Translations under genes and position numbers: made by a program
In this document: piece after piece, positions 5,972 through 12,840 of the stretch
Position numbering within the stretch: the first letter of the stretch is position 1
Layout: each line of letters starts with the position of its first letter
The notes under the pieces: model-generated
Databases searched by the model: none
Told to the model about the DNA's origin: nothing
What the model saw: only the letters and a program-made list of their open reading frames with translations
DNA from: an uncultured Clostridia bacterium
Lineage (GTDB): Bacteria; Bacillota_A; Clostridia; Oscillospirales; Oscillospiraceae
Length of the DNA: 13,038 bases
Assembly (NCBI GenBank): GCA_949289625.1
Contig: CASEPH010000196.1
Location: 1 to 13,038 of the forward strand
Reading direction: 5' to 3'

Positions 5972-7762
5972 TTACGATTCCTGCGCGACCACAGCAATCC
6001 CCAATTCCTCCAGCTGGGCCGGAGAAACGGGGCCGGGGCAGCCGGTCATGGGTTCCGTAGCGTTTTGCAGTTTGGGGAATGCCACCACGTCCCGCAGGCT
6101 TTCGGAGCCGGTGAGCTGCATCACAATGCGGTCCAGACCCAGAGCCATACCGCCGTGGGGCGGTGCGCCATAGCGGAAGGCGCCCGTCAGGAAGCCGAAC
6201 TTCTGCTGGGCCTCCTCTTCGGAAAGACCCAGCACCCGGAAGATCCGAGCCTGCAGGGTCGGATCCGTGACCCGAATGGAGCCGGAGGCCAGTTCGATGC
6301 CGTTGAGTACCACGTCGTAGCACTGGGCCCGCATCTCGCCCTTCCGGCTGTCGTCCTCCAGATACTCCAGGCAGTCTTCCGTAGGCATGGTAAAGGGATG
6401 GTGCATGGCCACCCAGCTCTGGGTCTCCTCGTCCCAGTCGAAGAAGGGGAACTCCACGATCCAGAGCAGATTGAACTTATCCTTGGGAATGATGTCCAGC
6501 TTTTTGGCCACGGTGATCCGCAGCTGTCCCAGCTGGGTCAGACCCTGATTGTACTTGGCGTCGGAGATGATCATGACCACGTCTCCCGGCTCGGCACCGG
6601 CCCGCTGGATGATGGCCTCCATCTCCTCCTCCGTCATAAACTTCTGGAAGGAGGAGGCCCGGGTGCCGTCCTCGTTCATGCGGATCCAGGCAATGCCGCC
6701 GCCGCCCATGCCCCGGACATAGTCCGTCAGCTTGTCCAGTTCTTTCCGGGTCAGGACCTTGACGCAGTTTTTGGCGCAGATGCCATGGACGCCGCCTCCG
6801 GCCTGGAGGGCATTCTGGAACACGGCGAAGCCGCAGTGTTCCACCACATCGGCCAGATTGAAGATCTTCATCTCGTACCGGGTATCGGGCTTGTCGGAGC
6901 CGTAGGACTCCATAGCTTCGGCGTAGGTCATCCGGGGAATGGGGCCCAGGTCGATGCCCATGGCGTCGTGGAACAGCCGACGCAGATAGCCTTCACCCAT
7001 TTGCAGCACATCCTCCATGGTGACAAAGCTCATCTCCATGTCGATCTGGGTGAACTCCGGCTGCCGATCGGCCCGCAGGTCCTCATCCCGATAGCAACGG
7101 GCGATCTGCAGATACCGGTCAAATCCGGCCACCATGGTCAGCTGCTTGTAGATCTGGGGGGACTGAGGCAGGGCGTAGAAGCTGCCCTTGTGAATCCGGG
7201 ACGGAACCAGAAAGTCCCGGGCACCCTCCGGGGTAGAGCCGATCAACGTGGGGGTTTCGATTTCAATAAATCCGTTTTCGTCAAAATAGTCCCGGGTGAT
7301 CTTGGCCACCTTGTGGCGGAAGAGCAGCTTTTTTTGCAGCTCCGGCCGCCGGAGATCCAAATACCGGTATTGCAGCCGCAGATTCTCGTTGGCATTGCAG
7401 CCATCCTCAATGAGGAAGGGGGGCGTTTCGCTGCGGCCCAGCAGCCGCAGTTCCGTCACATACAGCTCCACGTCTCCCGTGGGAATTTTCTTGGACTTGG
7501 CCTCCCGTTCCCGCAGGATTCCGGTGGCAGCGATCACATATTCGCTTTTGCAAGACGCCGCTTTCTCAAATACTGCAGGATCGGTGGCGTCGTCAAAAGC
7601 CAGCTGCAAAATTCCGGTGCGATCCCGGAGGTCGATGAACATCAGGCTGCCCAGGTTCCGGGCACGCTGGACCCAGCCGCAGACAGAGATGGTGCTGCCC
7701 ACATGTTCCAGGCGAAAGTTGCCGCAGTAGTCTGTGCGGGTAAAGTTCTGTAAATTATCCAT
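5972..7762 (-). CDS. aspS: Aspartyl-tRNA synthetase
   Basis: AspRS charges tRNA-Asp with aspartate in the cytoplasm. The 596 residues match the long bacterial form. ATG 7762 follows TAGGAGAA. In order there is an N-terminal OB-fold anticodon-binding domain (GWVQRARNLGSLMFIDLRDR, about 29-48), the class II catalytic core with GSTPEGARDFLVPSR and the aspartate-binding SPQIYKQ, motif 2 (RCYRDEDLRADRQPEFTQ, about 221-240), the inserted GAD domain (about 290-410), and motif 3 (GMALGLDRIVMQLTG, 538-552). Leu after RARN in the OB fold resembles E. coli-type discriminating AspRS more than the His of non-discriminating enzymes; this is a weak inference. The gene lies 35 bases after hisS with no promoter or terminator seen between, so it is controlled by the T-box leader ahead of hisS. 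Confidence 0.98.
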   Translation of the reverse strand: MDNLQNFTRTDYCGNFRLEHVGSTISVCGWVQRARNLGSLMFIDLRDRTGILQLAFDDATDPAVFEKAASCKSEYVIAATGILREREAKSKKIPTGDVELYVTELRLLGRSETPPFLIEDGCNANENLRLQYRYLDLRRPELQKKLLFRHKVAKITRDYFDENGFIEIETPTLIGSTPEGARDFLVPSRIHKGSFYALPQSPQIYKQLTMVAGFDRYLQIARCYRDEDLRADRQPEFTQIDMEMSFVTMEDVLQMGEGYLRRLFHDAMGIDLGPIPRMTYAEAMESYGSDKPDTRYEMKIFNLADVVEHCGFAVFQNALQAGGGVHGICAKNCVKVLTRKELDKLTDYVRGMGGGGIAWIRMNEDGTRASSFQKFMTEEEMEAIIQRAGAEPGDVVMIISDAKYNQGLTQLGQLRITVAKKLDIIPKDKFNLLWIVEFPFFDWDEETQSWVAMHHPFTMPTEDCLEYLEDDSRKGEMRAQCYDVVLNGIELASGSIRVTDPTLQARIFRVLGLSEEEAQQKFGFLTGAFRYGAPPHGGMALGLDRIVMQLTGSESLRDVVAFPKLQNATEPMTGCPGPVSPAQLEELGIAVVAQES

Positions 7763-7797
7763 GATTGATTCTCCTATATAGTATCCTCGTCAAAAGA

Positions 7798-9153
7798 TTA
7801 TTCGGAAATGACGCTGCCCAGATTTCGGGCCGTCAGTTCTTTTTGAATCTGGGCGATGGCCTCTTCCATGGTCACCGTCACCTGTTCGCCGGTGGCAAAG
7901 TTCTTCACGGAGATCTTATTCTCGCGGATCTCATCCTCTCCCAGCAGCACCGCAAAGGGAATGCCCAATTTGGAGCAATAGGACATCTTTGCCTTGAACT
8001 TCTTAGGCTCGCTGTAGATCTGCGTCCGAATGCCAGCTTCCCGCAGGGCGGTGGCGGCCGCAATGGCCGGAGCCATGTCCTCGGTCATGGGCAGCACCAG
8101 GGCGTCAGCCGGGGATGTGAGGATGGCGTCATTCAAATAACCCTGCTCCTCCAATACATAGAACAGCCGGGTCACGCCGATGGAAATGCCTACGCCGGGC
8201 AGGGGTTTGTCGGTATAGTATTCTGCCAGATTGTCGTATCGTCCGCCGGAGCAGATGGACCCGATTTCCGGGTGGTCCAACATCTGGGTTTCATAGACGG
8301 TGCCCGTATAATAGTCCAGACCCCGGGCAATGGTGAGATCAATGCGGAAATTCTCCTGGGGTACGCCAAAAGCGGCCAGGTATTTTGCCACAGTGCCCAG
8401 CTCTTGGAAGCCTTGGTCAAACATCTCGTTGCGGCCGACATACTGTTCCAGGGCCGCCAGCACCTGGTCGTTGGTTCCGTCAATGGCGATGAACTTGAGG
8501 ATTTCGTGGGCGTTGACTTCGGAAACACCCACGTCCTCCATCAGGATCGCTTTCACCTTCTCCGGGCCAATCTTGTCCAGCTTGTCCACCGTCCGCATCA
8601 CCTCGGCGGACTGTTCCTGAAGACCCAGCAAGGCATAGAAACCGTTGAGCACCTTCCGGTTGTTGACCCGGATCTGGAACCGGCGCAGGCCCAGCCGGGA
8701 GAAGGTTTTATAAATGATGGCGGGGATCTCCGCCTCGTTCATGATGTCCAGTTTGCCGTCACCGATGATGTCGATATCCGCCTGGTAAAACTCCCGGAAC
8801 CGGCCCCGCTGGGCCCGTTCGCCCCGATAGACCTTGCCGATCTGATAACGACGGAAGGGGAAGGTCAGCTCTCCATAGTGGAGCGCCACATATTTTGCCA
8901 GAGGTACCGTCAAATCAAAGCGGAGGGCCAGATCGCTGTCACCCTTCTGAAAGCGGTAGATCTGCTTTTCCGTCTCTCCGCCGCCCTTGGCCAGAAGGAT
9001 CTGGGCATCCTCGATGATGGGCGTGTCCAGGGGCGCAAAGCCATAGAGACTGTAGGTCTCCCGGAGGACCTGCATAAAACGCTCCATCTGGGCCTGCTTC
9101 TGGGGCAGCAGTTCCATAAACCCGGAGAGGGTGCGCGGTTTGATTTTTTCCAT
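7798..9153 (-). CDS. hisS: Histidyl-tRNA synthetase
   Basis: HisRS charges tRNA-His in the cytoplasm as a class II homodimer. The start is ATG 9153 (MEKIKPRTLSGFMELLP), 8 bases after GGAAAGGA; the frame is open upstream to 9240, but that part is the T-box antiterminator and terminator. The 451 residues contain the motif 2 region (LRFDLTVPLAKYVA, about 75-88), RGERAQRGRFREFYQADIDIIG (about 107-128), the histidine-specific RGLDYYTGTVYET (about 276-288), SGGRYDNL, and the motif 3 region GVGISIGVTRLFYVLEE. A C-terminal anticodon-binding domain follows (about 345-440). It is the first gene of hisS-aspS-SRAP, expressed from a consensus promoter through a T-box leader. Length and motifs are normal. 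Confidence 0.98.
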   Translation of the reverse strand: MEKIKPRTLSGFMELLPQKQAQMERFMQVLRETYSLYGFAPLDTPIIEDAQILLAKGGGETEKQIYRFQKGDSDLALRFDLTVPLAKYVALHYGELTFPFRRYQIGKVYRGERAQRGRFREFYQADIDIIGDGKLDIMNEAEIPAIIYKTFSRLGLRRFQIRVNNRKVLNGFYALLGLQEQSAEVMRTVDKLDKIGPEKVKAILMEDVGVSEVNAHEILKFIAIDGTNDQVLAALEQYVGRNEMFDQGFQELGTVAKYLAAFGVPQENFRIDLTIARGLDYYTGTVYETQMLDHPEIGSICSGGRYDNLAEYYTDKPLPGVGISIGVTRLFYVLEEQGYLNDAILTSPADALVLPMTEDMAPAIAAATALREAGIRTQIYSEPKKFKAKMSYCSKLGIPFAVLLGEDEIRENKISVKNFATGEQVTVTMEEAIAQIQKELTARNLGSVISE

Positions 9154-9180
9154 ATTCAAAATCCTTTCCAGTAAAAAGTA

Positions 9181-9425
9181 AAAAAACAAAACCCCCGTCC
9201 CCCTTGGGACGAGAGCAAACTGCTTCGTGGTGCCACCCAATTTCGGCGAAACGTTGTTCCGCCCTTTCTGCCCCGTCTGGTGGGGCCATCCTGCGACTTC
9301 GGCCTGGGCCTTATACGCCCGCTCCGGAAATGTCCTTCCCGATGCTCTCTGCGTGGGCTTTCAGCCGCCGACCCACTCTCTGCGGCAGATAAACTCCGGT
9401 ACTGCTTTTCCATCTTTGCGTTACA
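9181..9425 (-). ncRNA. T-box riboswitch leader of hisS-aspS (Asp specifier)
   Basis: T-box leaders bind uncharged tRNA and then let transcription continue. The conserved T-box is TGGGTGGCACCACG on the minus strand (9239-9226). The antiterminator pairs TTGGG and ACG (flanking the TGGCACC bulge) with CGTCCCAA (9211-9204). The competing terminator pairs CTCGTCCC (9213-9206) with GGGACGGG (9201-9194), followed by TTTTGTTTTTT (9191-9181); the two structures share 9206-9211 and exclude each other. In stem I the AGTA element (9403-9400) faces GAAGGACA (9338-9331), closed by GGAAA/TTTCC below and CCG/CGG above. The specifier reads GAC (9334-9332) followed by A, an Asp codon. The T-box discriminator-pairing base is C (9233), which fits G73 of tRNA-Asp. 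Confidence 0.93.
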
Positions 9426-9428
9426 GCC

Positions 9429-9457
9429 ATTGTATTGCAATTTTTCAGGTTTGTCAA
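9429..9457 (-). promoter_or_regulatory. Sigma-A promoter of the hisS-aspS operon
   Basis: On the minus strand TTGACA (9457-9452), a 17-bp spacer and TACAAT (9434-9429) form a near-perfect vegetative promoter. Transcription should begin near 9422, just before stem I of the T-box, about 270 bases ahead of the hisS start. Confidence 0.9.
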
Positions 9458-9477
9458 TCAATTCTGAAAAAATTTCG

Positions 9478-9506
9478 GCATAAATCCATCTGCCCTGGAA
9501 TATGAT
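9478..9506 (+). promoter_or_regulatory. Possible sigma-E-type promoter of yabP
   Basis: GCATAAA (9478-9484), a 14-bp spacer and AATATGAT (9499-9506) partly match the sigma-E consensus (about 5 of 7 and 5 of 8 positions). They sit about 30 bp before the yabP start, the expected position. YabP genes are mother-cell expressed in Bacillus. The match is imperfect and a neighbouring ATATGA-tt-TCATAT palindrome (9501-9514) complicates the reading. Confidence 0.35.
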
Positions 9507-9536
9507 TTCATATGACCACAATAGGGGGATTTATCT

Positions 9537-9827
9537 ATGCCGATCACAGCAAAAGAGGACGCCGTACTGGCGGTCAATCACAGATTAAGCTTAGAGGGAA
9601 GGAACAAACTCACGGTCACTGGGGTGACGGATGTGGCCAGCTTTGACGAGACGGCGGCTGTACTGGAGACAAGCCGGGGGACGCTGATTCTGCGTGGGCA
9701 CGATCTCCATGTGGAGCAGCTAAATCTGGGCTCTGGAGAAGTGAAGATCACAGGAGAGATCGACAGTATGATCTATGAGGAGAGTGCTCGGACACAAGGC
9801 AGCTTCCTCTCTAGGCTGTTCAAATGA
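9537..9827 (+). CDS. yabP: Sporulation protein YabP
   Basis: This 96-residue protein has the usual size of YabP. ATG 9537 follows AGGGGGA. The sequence shows the family pattern: an N-terminal segment with HRLSLEGRNKLTVTGVTDVASFDE (about 17-40), beta-rich repeats with TSRGTLILRGHDLHVEQLNLGSGEVKITGEIDSMIYEE, and a short C-terminal tail ending in SFLSRLFK. YabP acts in the mother cell during endospore formation, in the group of proteins needed for spore coat and cortex assembly. Its stop overlaps the yabQ start by 4 bases (ATGA), so the two are coupled, matching the yabP-yabQ-divIC-yabR order of Bacillus and many Clostridia. It is transcribed divergently from hisS. Its presence implies a spore-forming lineage. 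Confidence 0.93.
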   Translation: MPITAKEDAVLAVNHRLSLEGRNKLTVTGVTDVASFDETAAVLETSRGTLILRGHDLHVEQLNLGSGEVKITGEIDSMIYEESARTQGSFLSRLFK

Positions 9828-10279
9828 GCGTGGATCTGAGTGTGCAGGCCCTCCAATTTTTTGGAGCGGCAGGCCTGGGGATCCTTTTGGGGCTGCTGTA
9901 TGATTTTGGCCGTGCCTTACGCCGGGAGCGACCCAGATGGACCATTCCGGTAGATATTGTATTCTGCCTGATCTTTTTTTTGGCCATGGGGCTTACGTCG
10001 ATTTATACCCACGGACTGCGGCTGTATCAGTGCCTGGGGGTGTTTTTGGGGGCGGGGCTGTATTTCCTCACGGTCAGTCCCGTCGTGGTACGGCTATGGC
10101 GGCGCTTTTTTCGGAGTGTGCGGCGCTTGATTCGATGGCTTTTGACGCCTTTGAAAAAAAGTGTAGGTTTTTTGCGAAAACTTGCAAAAAAACTCTTTCC
10201 ATCTTCGGGAAAATGGGGTACAATAAAAATGATACCATTTTCTCCGAAGCGACATAGAACAAAGGAGAAGCGTTTGTGA
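9824..10279 (+). CDS. yabQ: Spore cortex biosynthesis membrane protein YabQ
   Basis: This 151-residue integral membrane protein starts at ATG 9824 inside the end of yabP. Three hydrophobic segments are visible, at about residues 9-28 (after SVQALQ), 40-60 (IPVDIVFCLIFFLAMGL) and 68-90 (YQCLGVFLGAGLYFL). The short loop with LYDFGRALRRERP after the first is a family hallmark. A strongly basic cytoplasmic tail follows (Arg/Lys-rich, 92-151). YabQ is required for spore cortex formation in Bacillus. It sits between yabP and divIC, overlapping both by 4 bases (ATGA and GTGA). The coding sequence also appears to contain a vegetative promoter near its 3' end that could serve divIC and yabR. Confidence 0.92.
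   Translation: MSVDLSVQALQFFGAAGLGILLGLLYDFGRALRRERPRWTIPVDIVFCLIFFLAMGLTSIYTHGLRLYQCLGVFLGAGLYFLTVSPVVVRLWRRFFRSVRRLIRWLLTPLKKSVGFLRKLAKKLFPSSGKWGTIKMIPFSPKRHRTKEKRL
10196..10224 (+). promoter_or_regulatory. Candidate sigma-A promoter inside yabQ for divIC-yabR
   Basis: TTTCCA (10196-10201), a 17-bp spacer and TACAAT (10219-10224) lie within the 3' end of yabQ, about 45 bp before the divIC start. A separate vegetative promoter would make sense because division needs DivIC during growth, while yabP and yabQ serve sporulation. The -35 matches at four of six positions. Confidence 0.5.
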
Positions 10280-10533
10280 AACAGTCTTTTTGCCGGATCC
10301 TGGCAATTGCGATGGGATTGTATCTGGCCTGGGGCATGAGCCGAACGGCGATGGATCTGGGTCAGGCATCTGAGGAGGCAGGCCGATTGCAGGAAGCCTG
10401 CGCGCAGACAGAAGCGGAGATCCTGTCGCTGGAAGCGGAACGCACCATGTCAGAAGCAGATCTGCGTCAATGGGCGTTTCGGCAAAACGGGATGGTTTCC
10501 CGGGAAGATGTCGTGTTTTTCGACGGAGGATAA
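10276..10533 (+). CDS. divIC: Septum formation initiator, DivIC/FtsB family
   Basis: This 85-residue bitopic membrane protein uses a GTG start at 10276, 8 bases after AAAGGAG and overlapping the yabQ stop (GTGA). A short cytoplasmic N-terminus precedes one membrane helix (about 7-22, ILAIAMGLYLAWGMS). An extracytoplasmic coiled coil follows (about 28-62, rich in Glu, Ala and Leu), then the family C-terminal motif LRQWAFRQNGMVSREDVVFF, which corresponds to the A-R-x-x-g-m-v-x-x-g-E-x-v pattern of FtsB/DivIC. DivIC bridges FtsL and DivIB in the divisome. The protein is a little shorter than Bacillus DivIC (about 125) because the N-terminal cytoplasmic part is small. Gene order supports divIC rather than an unrelated FtsB-like protein. 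Confidence 0.88.
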   Translation: MKQSFCRILAIAMGLYLAWGMSRTAMDLGQASEEAGRLQEACAQTEAEILSLEAERTMSEADLRQWAFRQNGMVSREDVVFFDGG

Positions 10534-10548
10534 TGGTGCGGCGGAGGC

Positions 10549-10566
10549 CGATGGAGGCCTCAAAAA
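10549..10566 (+). other. Hairpin ahead of yabR
   Basis: A perfect GAGGCC/GGCCTC stem (6 bp, 6-base loop) lies between divIC and yabR and is followed by an A-rich run, so it is not a terminator. It precedes the yabR AGGAGG. Its role is unknown; it could be a processing site or mRNA stabiliser, or chance. Confidence 0.4.
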
Positions 10567-10588
10567 TAAAGGAGGATAAAACCTTAGT

Positions 10589-11074
10589 ATGGAGCTTGCA
10601 GTAGGAGCAATTGTGGAAGGAAAAATCACCGGAATCACCAAATTTGGTGCGTTTGTATCGCTGCCCGGCGGAAAGACCGGTATGGTACATATTTCGGAAA
10701 TCGCACACGCATATGTCAGTGACATCAGCGAATATCTCAGCATCGGCCAGGAGGTCAAGGTCAAAGTCATCGCCATTGACCCTGCCGGAAAAATCAATTT
10801 GTCCATCAAAAAGACCACGGAGCCGCCCCAGCGGCAGTCCCGTCAGGATTTCCGCGGCGAGCGAAATGAGCGCGGCGCATCAGGGGACAGAGGCGGCAAT
10901 CAGCGCCGCGGCAACTATGAAAGCAGACGTCAGGCAGCGCCCCGCAGCAGCGGACCCAAAGAGCCGCAATCCTTTGACGATATGCTCAAGCAATTTATGG
11001 CTGATTCGGATAGTAAGATTTCTTCCATCAAGCAATACTCCGATCACCGCACCAAAAGCAAAAGACGCCAGTAA
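10589..11074 (+). CDS. yabR: S1 RNA-binding domain protein, YabR/CvfD family
   Basis: This 161-residue cytoplasmic protein starts at ATG 10589. Residues 1-75 form a canonical S1 (OB-fold) domain: VGAIVEGKITGITKFGAFV, then GKTGMVHISEIAHAYV, IGQEVKVKVIAID and GKINLSIKK. A disordered tail rich in Arg, Gly, Gln and Ser follows (about 78-130), then a conserved-looking end with FDDMLKQFMADSDSKISSI and a basic KSKRRQ terminus. Relatives (general stress protein 13/CvfD, YabR) bind RNA or ribosomes and tune translation. The gene lies 55 bases after divIC. Its AGGAGG is unusually far from the start codon (about 13 bases) and a hairpin precedes it, so translation may be modest or regulated. No alternative in-frame start lies nearby. 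Confidence 0.92.
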   Translation: MELAVGAIVEGKITGITKFGAFVSLPGGKTGMVHISEIAHAYVSDISEYLSIGQEVKVKVIAIDPAGKINLSIKKTTEPPQRQSRQDFRGERNERGASGDRGGNQRRGNYESRRQAAPRSSGPKEPQSFDDMLKQFMADSDSKISSIKQYSDHRTKSKRRQ

Positions 11075-11088
11075 ACAACCAGGATCTC

Positions 11089-11118
11089 AGAGGCTCGCCC
11101 TGCGGGCCTCTCCGTTTT
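11089..11118 (+). terminator. Likely terminator after yabR
   Basis: A 10-bp stem (11089-11098 with 11102-11111, one G-U pair) has a 3-base loop and is followed by CCGTTTT. The T tract is short and starts 3 bases after the stem, so some read-through into the next genes is likely. No clear separate promoter is visible before 11135. Confidence 0.6.
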
Positions 11119-11134
11119 CCATGGAGGGAGCCCT

Positions 11135-12352
11135 ATGAAACGCTTTTTCCGGTGGATGGGCATTGTATGCCTGTTTGGCCTGTTATCCAGTTGTAGCCTG
11201 CCTGTCCACTCCCTGCAGCTTGGTGAAACAGATGCCACTGTGGAGCCGTCGGAGCTGCAAGCCTCAGCTGAAATGAACTATGAGACGCCGATTTTTTCCA
11301 ATGCACAGCCTGCGGTTCTCTGGGGCAGACAGCAGCTTTCCGCCCATGCCCAGGAGGCCTATGACAAGATGAGTCAGGCCATTGCCTGCCACAGCGAGGA
11401 GCCCTTGACCGTGGATGCCGACACCGGCGAGATCCAGATGATCCTCACGGCCCTGCGGATCGACCATCCGGAATACTATTGGTTCGACGGAGAGACTTCC
11501 TTTGTTACCACCACCCTGGGAGGGATCAATCTCCGGACAGAGTGCACCTTTACCTATACCATGGACCGGGATCAAATCCAAACGGCACAGCAGCAGATCC
11601 AGCAGTATACTGACGCCTGTCTCACATCCCAGGCCCTTTTGGAGGCACAGAACGATTTTGACAAGATCCTGGGGGTCTATCGCTACATTATTGAAAATAC
11701 TGATTATATTGTGACGGAAACCGATCAGAGTATTGTCAGCGTCATGGGCCGCCATCAGGCCACATGCGCCGGGTATGCCAGGACGTTTCAATATCTCATG
11801 AGCGAACTGGGGATTCCCTGCACGCTTGCGCTGGGAGAAGGTGCTTCCGGAGAACCTCACGGATGGAACATGGTCCAGTGTGAAGGCAGTTGGTATCAGA
11901 TGGATGTGACCTGGGGCGATCCGGTCAGTACCGCCGATGCTTCCAGCGACAGCATTCAATATACCTACTGCCTGGTGACGGACCAGGAGATCTACCGGGA
12001 TCACACCCTGGTCAGTGAAATCCCCATGCCGGAATGCACAGACACCGCTTATAACTATTTTATTCAGGTGGGACGGCAATTTTCTGCCTGGGACCCCGAG
12101 GCCTATGAAACTGCCATGAACCAGGCGGTGGCGTTGGGGGAAGTTTGGTTTTCGGTTCGGTTCCTGGATCAGAGCGCCTATGAGGCAGCCACCCAAGCGT
12201 TGTTTGAGCAGGGGGAGATCTGGAATTTGCTGACCCGCTGCGGCGCGACTACAGACGCCCAGGACCGGGTCACCTATACGCAGAACGATCTGTTTTATGA
12301 AATCTCCGTAAAACTGGATCAGAACGAGACCGAGGGGAGGAACGAAACGTGA
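11135..12352 (+). CDS. Transglutaminase-like lipoprotein
   Basis: This 405-residue surface lipoprotein starts at ATG 11135 after GGAGGGAG. A Lys/Arg N-terminus and hydrophobic stretch end in the lipobox LLSSC with Cys20. The transglutaminase-like core follows at about residues 165-265, with all three catalytic positions present: Cys211 in QATCAGYARTF, His242 in EPHGWNMV and Asp257 in YQMDVTWGDP. Such cysteine-protease-fold domains in bacterial exported proteins usually act as peptidases or crosslinkers at the cell surface; the actual substrate is unknown. The C-terminal 120 residues have no recognised domain. The stop overlaps the lspA GTG start by 4 bases (GTGA), so this lipoprotein is co-translated with the peptidase that matures lipoproteins. 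Its length and triad indicate an intact gene. Confidence 0.87.
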   Translation: MKRFFRWMGIVCLFGLLSSCSLPVHSLQLGETDATVEPSELQASAEMNYETPIFSNAQPAVLWGRQQLSAHAQEAYDKMSQAIACHSEEPLTVDADTGEIQMILTALRIDHPEYYWFDGETSFVTTTLGGINLRTECTFTYTMDRDQIQTAQQQIQQYTDACLTSQALLEAQNDFDKILGVYRYIIENTDYIVTETDQSIVSVMGRHQATCAGYARTFQYLMSELGIPCTLALGEGASGEPHGWNMVQCEGSWYQMDVTWGDPVSTADASSDSIQYTYCLVTDQEIYRDHTLVSEIPMPECTDTAYNYFIQVGRQFSAWDPEAYETAMNQAVALGEVWFSVRFLDQSAYEAATQALFEQGEIWNLLTRCGATTDAQDRVTYTQNDLFYEISVKLDQNETEGRNET

Positions 12353-12840
12353 TAGAAACCCTTGCTGTGGTGCTCTTGGTGGCACTGGATCAGCTTGTCA
12401 AATATCTGGTAAAAACCAATATTCCCTTGGGCGCGCAAATGGATTTTATTCCCCATGTGCTGGGGCTCACCCATATCCACAACAATGGAGCCGCGTTTTC
12501 CATGCTCTCCGGGGCCCGGTGGTTTTTTGTGATCCTGACCATTGCATTCGTGGCCTTTGCCCTGTGGGAGCTCTACGCAAAAAAAATCACCCATCCCATG
12601 GGCCGATGGACTTTGGTGCTGATTATTGCGGGCGCCGTTGGCAATCTGATAGACCGGGCCGTTTACGGCTATGTGGTGGACATGTTCGAGGTGCTGTTTA
12701 TGCGCTTTGCCATCTTTAACGTGGCGGATATTTTTATTGTGGTGGGCGGCATTTTGTTCTGTATCTACTACGGCTTTCTCCACGACAAACACAAGAAGCA
12801 GCCGACGGCACAGGAGGATTCCCATGAAGATACACTGTGA
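12349..12840 (+). CDS. lspA: Lipoprotein signal peptidase (signal peptidase II)
   Basis: LspA is a membrane aspartic protease that cleaves the signal peptide of diacylated prolipoproteins just before the lipid-modified Cys. The 163-residue protein uses a GTG start at 12349, after GGGGAGG and overlapping the preceding stop. Four membrane segments are visible (about 4-21, 58-76, 87-105, 122-142). The conserved motifs are present: DQLVKYL with Asp14, HNNGAAF (44-50), GNLIDR (98-103), YVVDM with Asp111, and FNVADI with Asp127. The last two Asp form the expected catalytic dyad. Its substrates in this window include the transglutaminase-like lipoprotein just upstream and the solute-binding protein. 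The downstream rluD-type gene begins inside its last 17 bases. Confidence 0.97.
   Translation: MIETLAVVLLVALDQLVKYLVKTNIPLGAQMDFIPHVLGLTHIHNNGAAFSMLSGARWFFVILTIAFVAFALWELYAKKITHPMGRWTLVLIIAGAVGNLIDRAVYGYVVDMFEVLFMRFAIFNVADIFIVVGGILFCIYYGFLHDKHKKQPTAQEDSHEDTL

Noticed and set aside
5600..7753. A 717-codon open frame on the plus strand opposite aspS.
   Set aside because: It lacks a ribosome binding site and any recognisable domain, has a His/Gly/Leu-rich composition typical of antisense to a GC-biased gene, and runs opposite a certain aspS.
7765..9174. A 469-codon open frame on the plus strand opposite hisS.
   Set aside because: It is the antisense shadow of hisS: same extent, no start signal and no domain pattern.
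9154..9240. N-terminal extension of hisS to 9240.
   Set aside because: This stretch forms the T-box antiterminator and terminator; ATG 9153 starts the normal HisRS N-terminus.
9330..9332. CAT as a His specifier codon in the T-box.
   Set aside because: Kept only as a possible second register: its third base falls in the helix closing the specifier loop, and the discriminator-pairing C does not fit tRNA-His.
11264..12385. A 373-codon open frame on the minus strand opposite the transglutaminase-like gene.
   Set aside because: It is antisense to a gene with lipobox and catalytic triad; no start signal and no family pattern.
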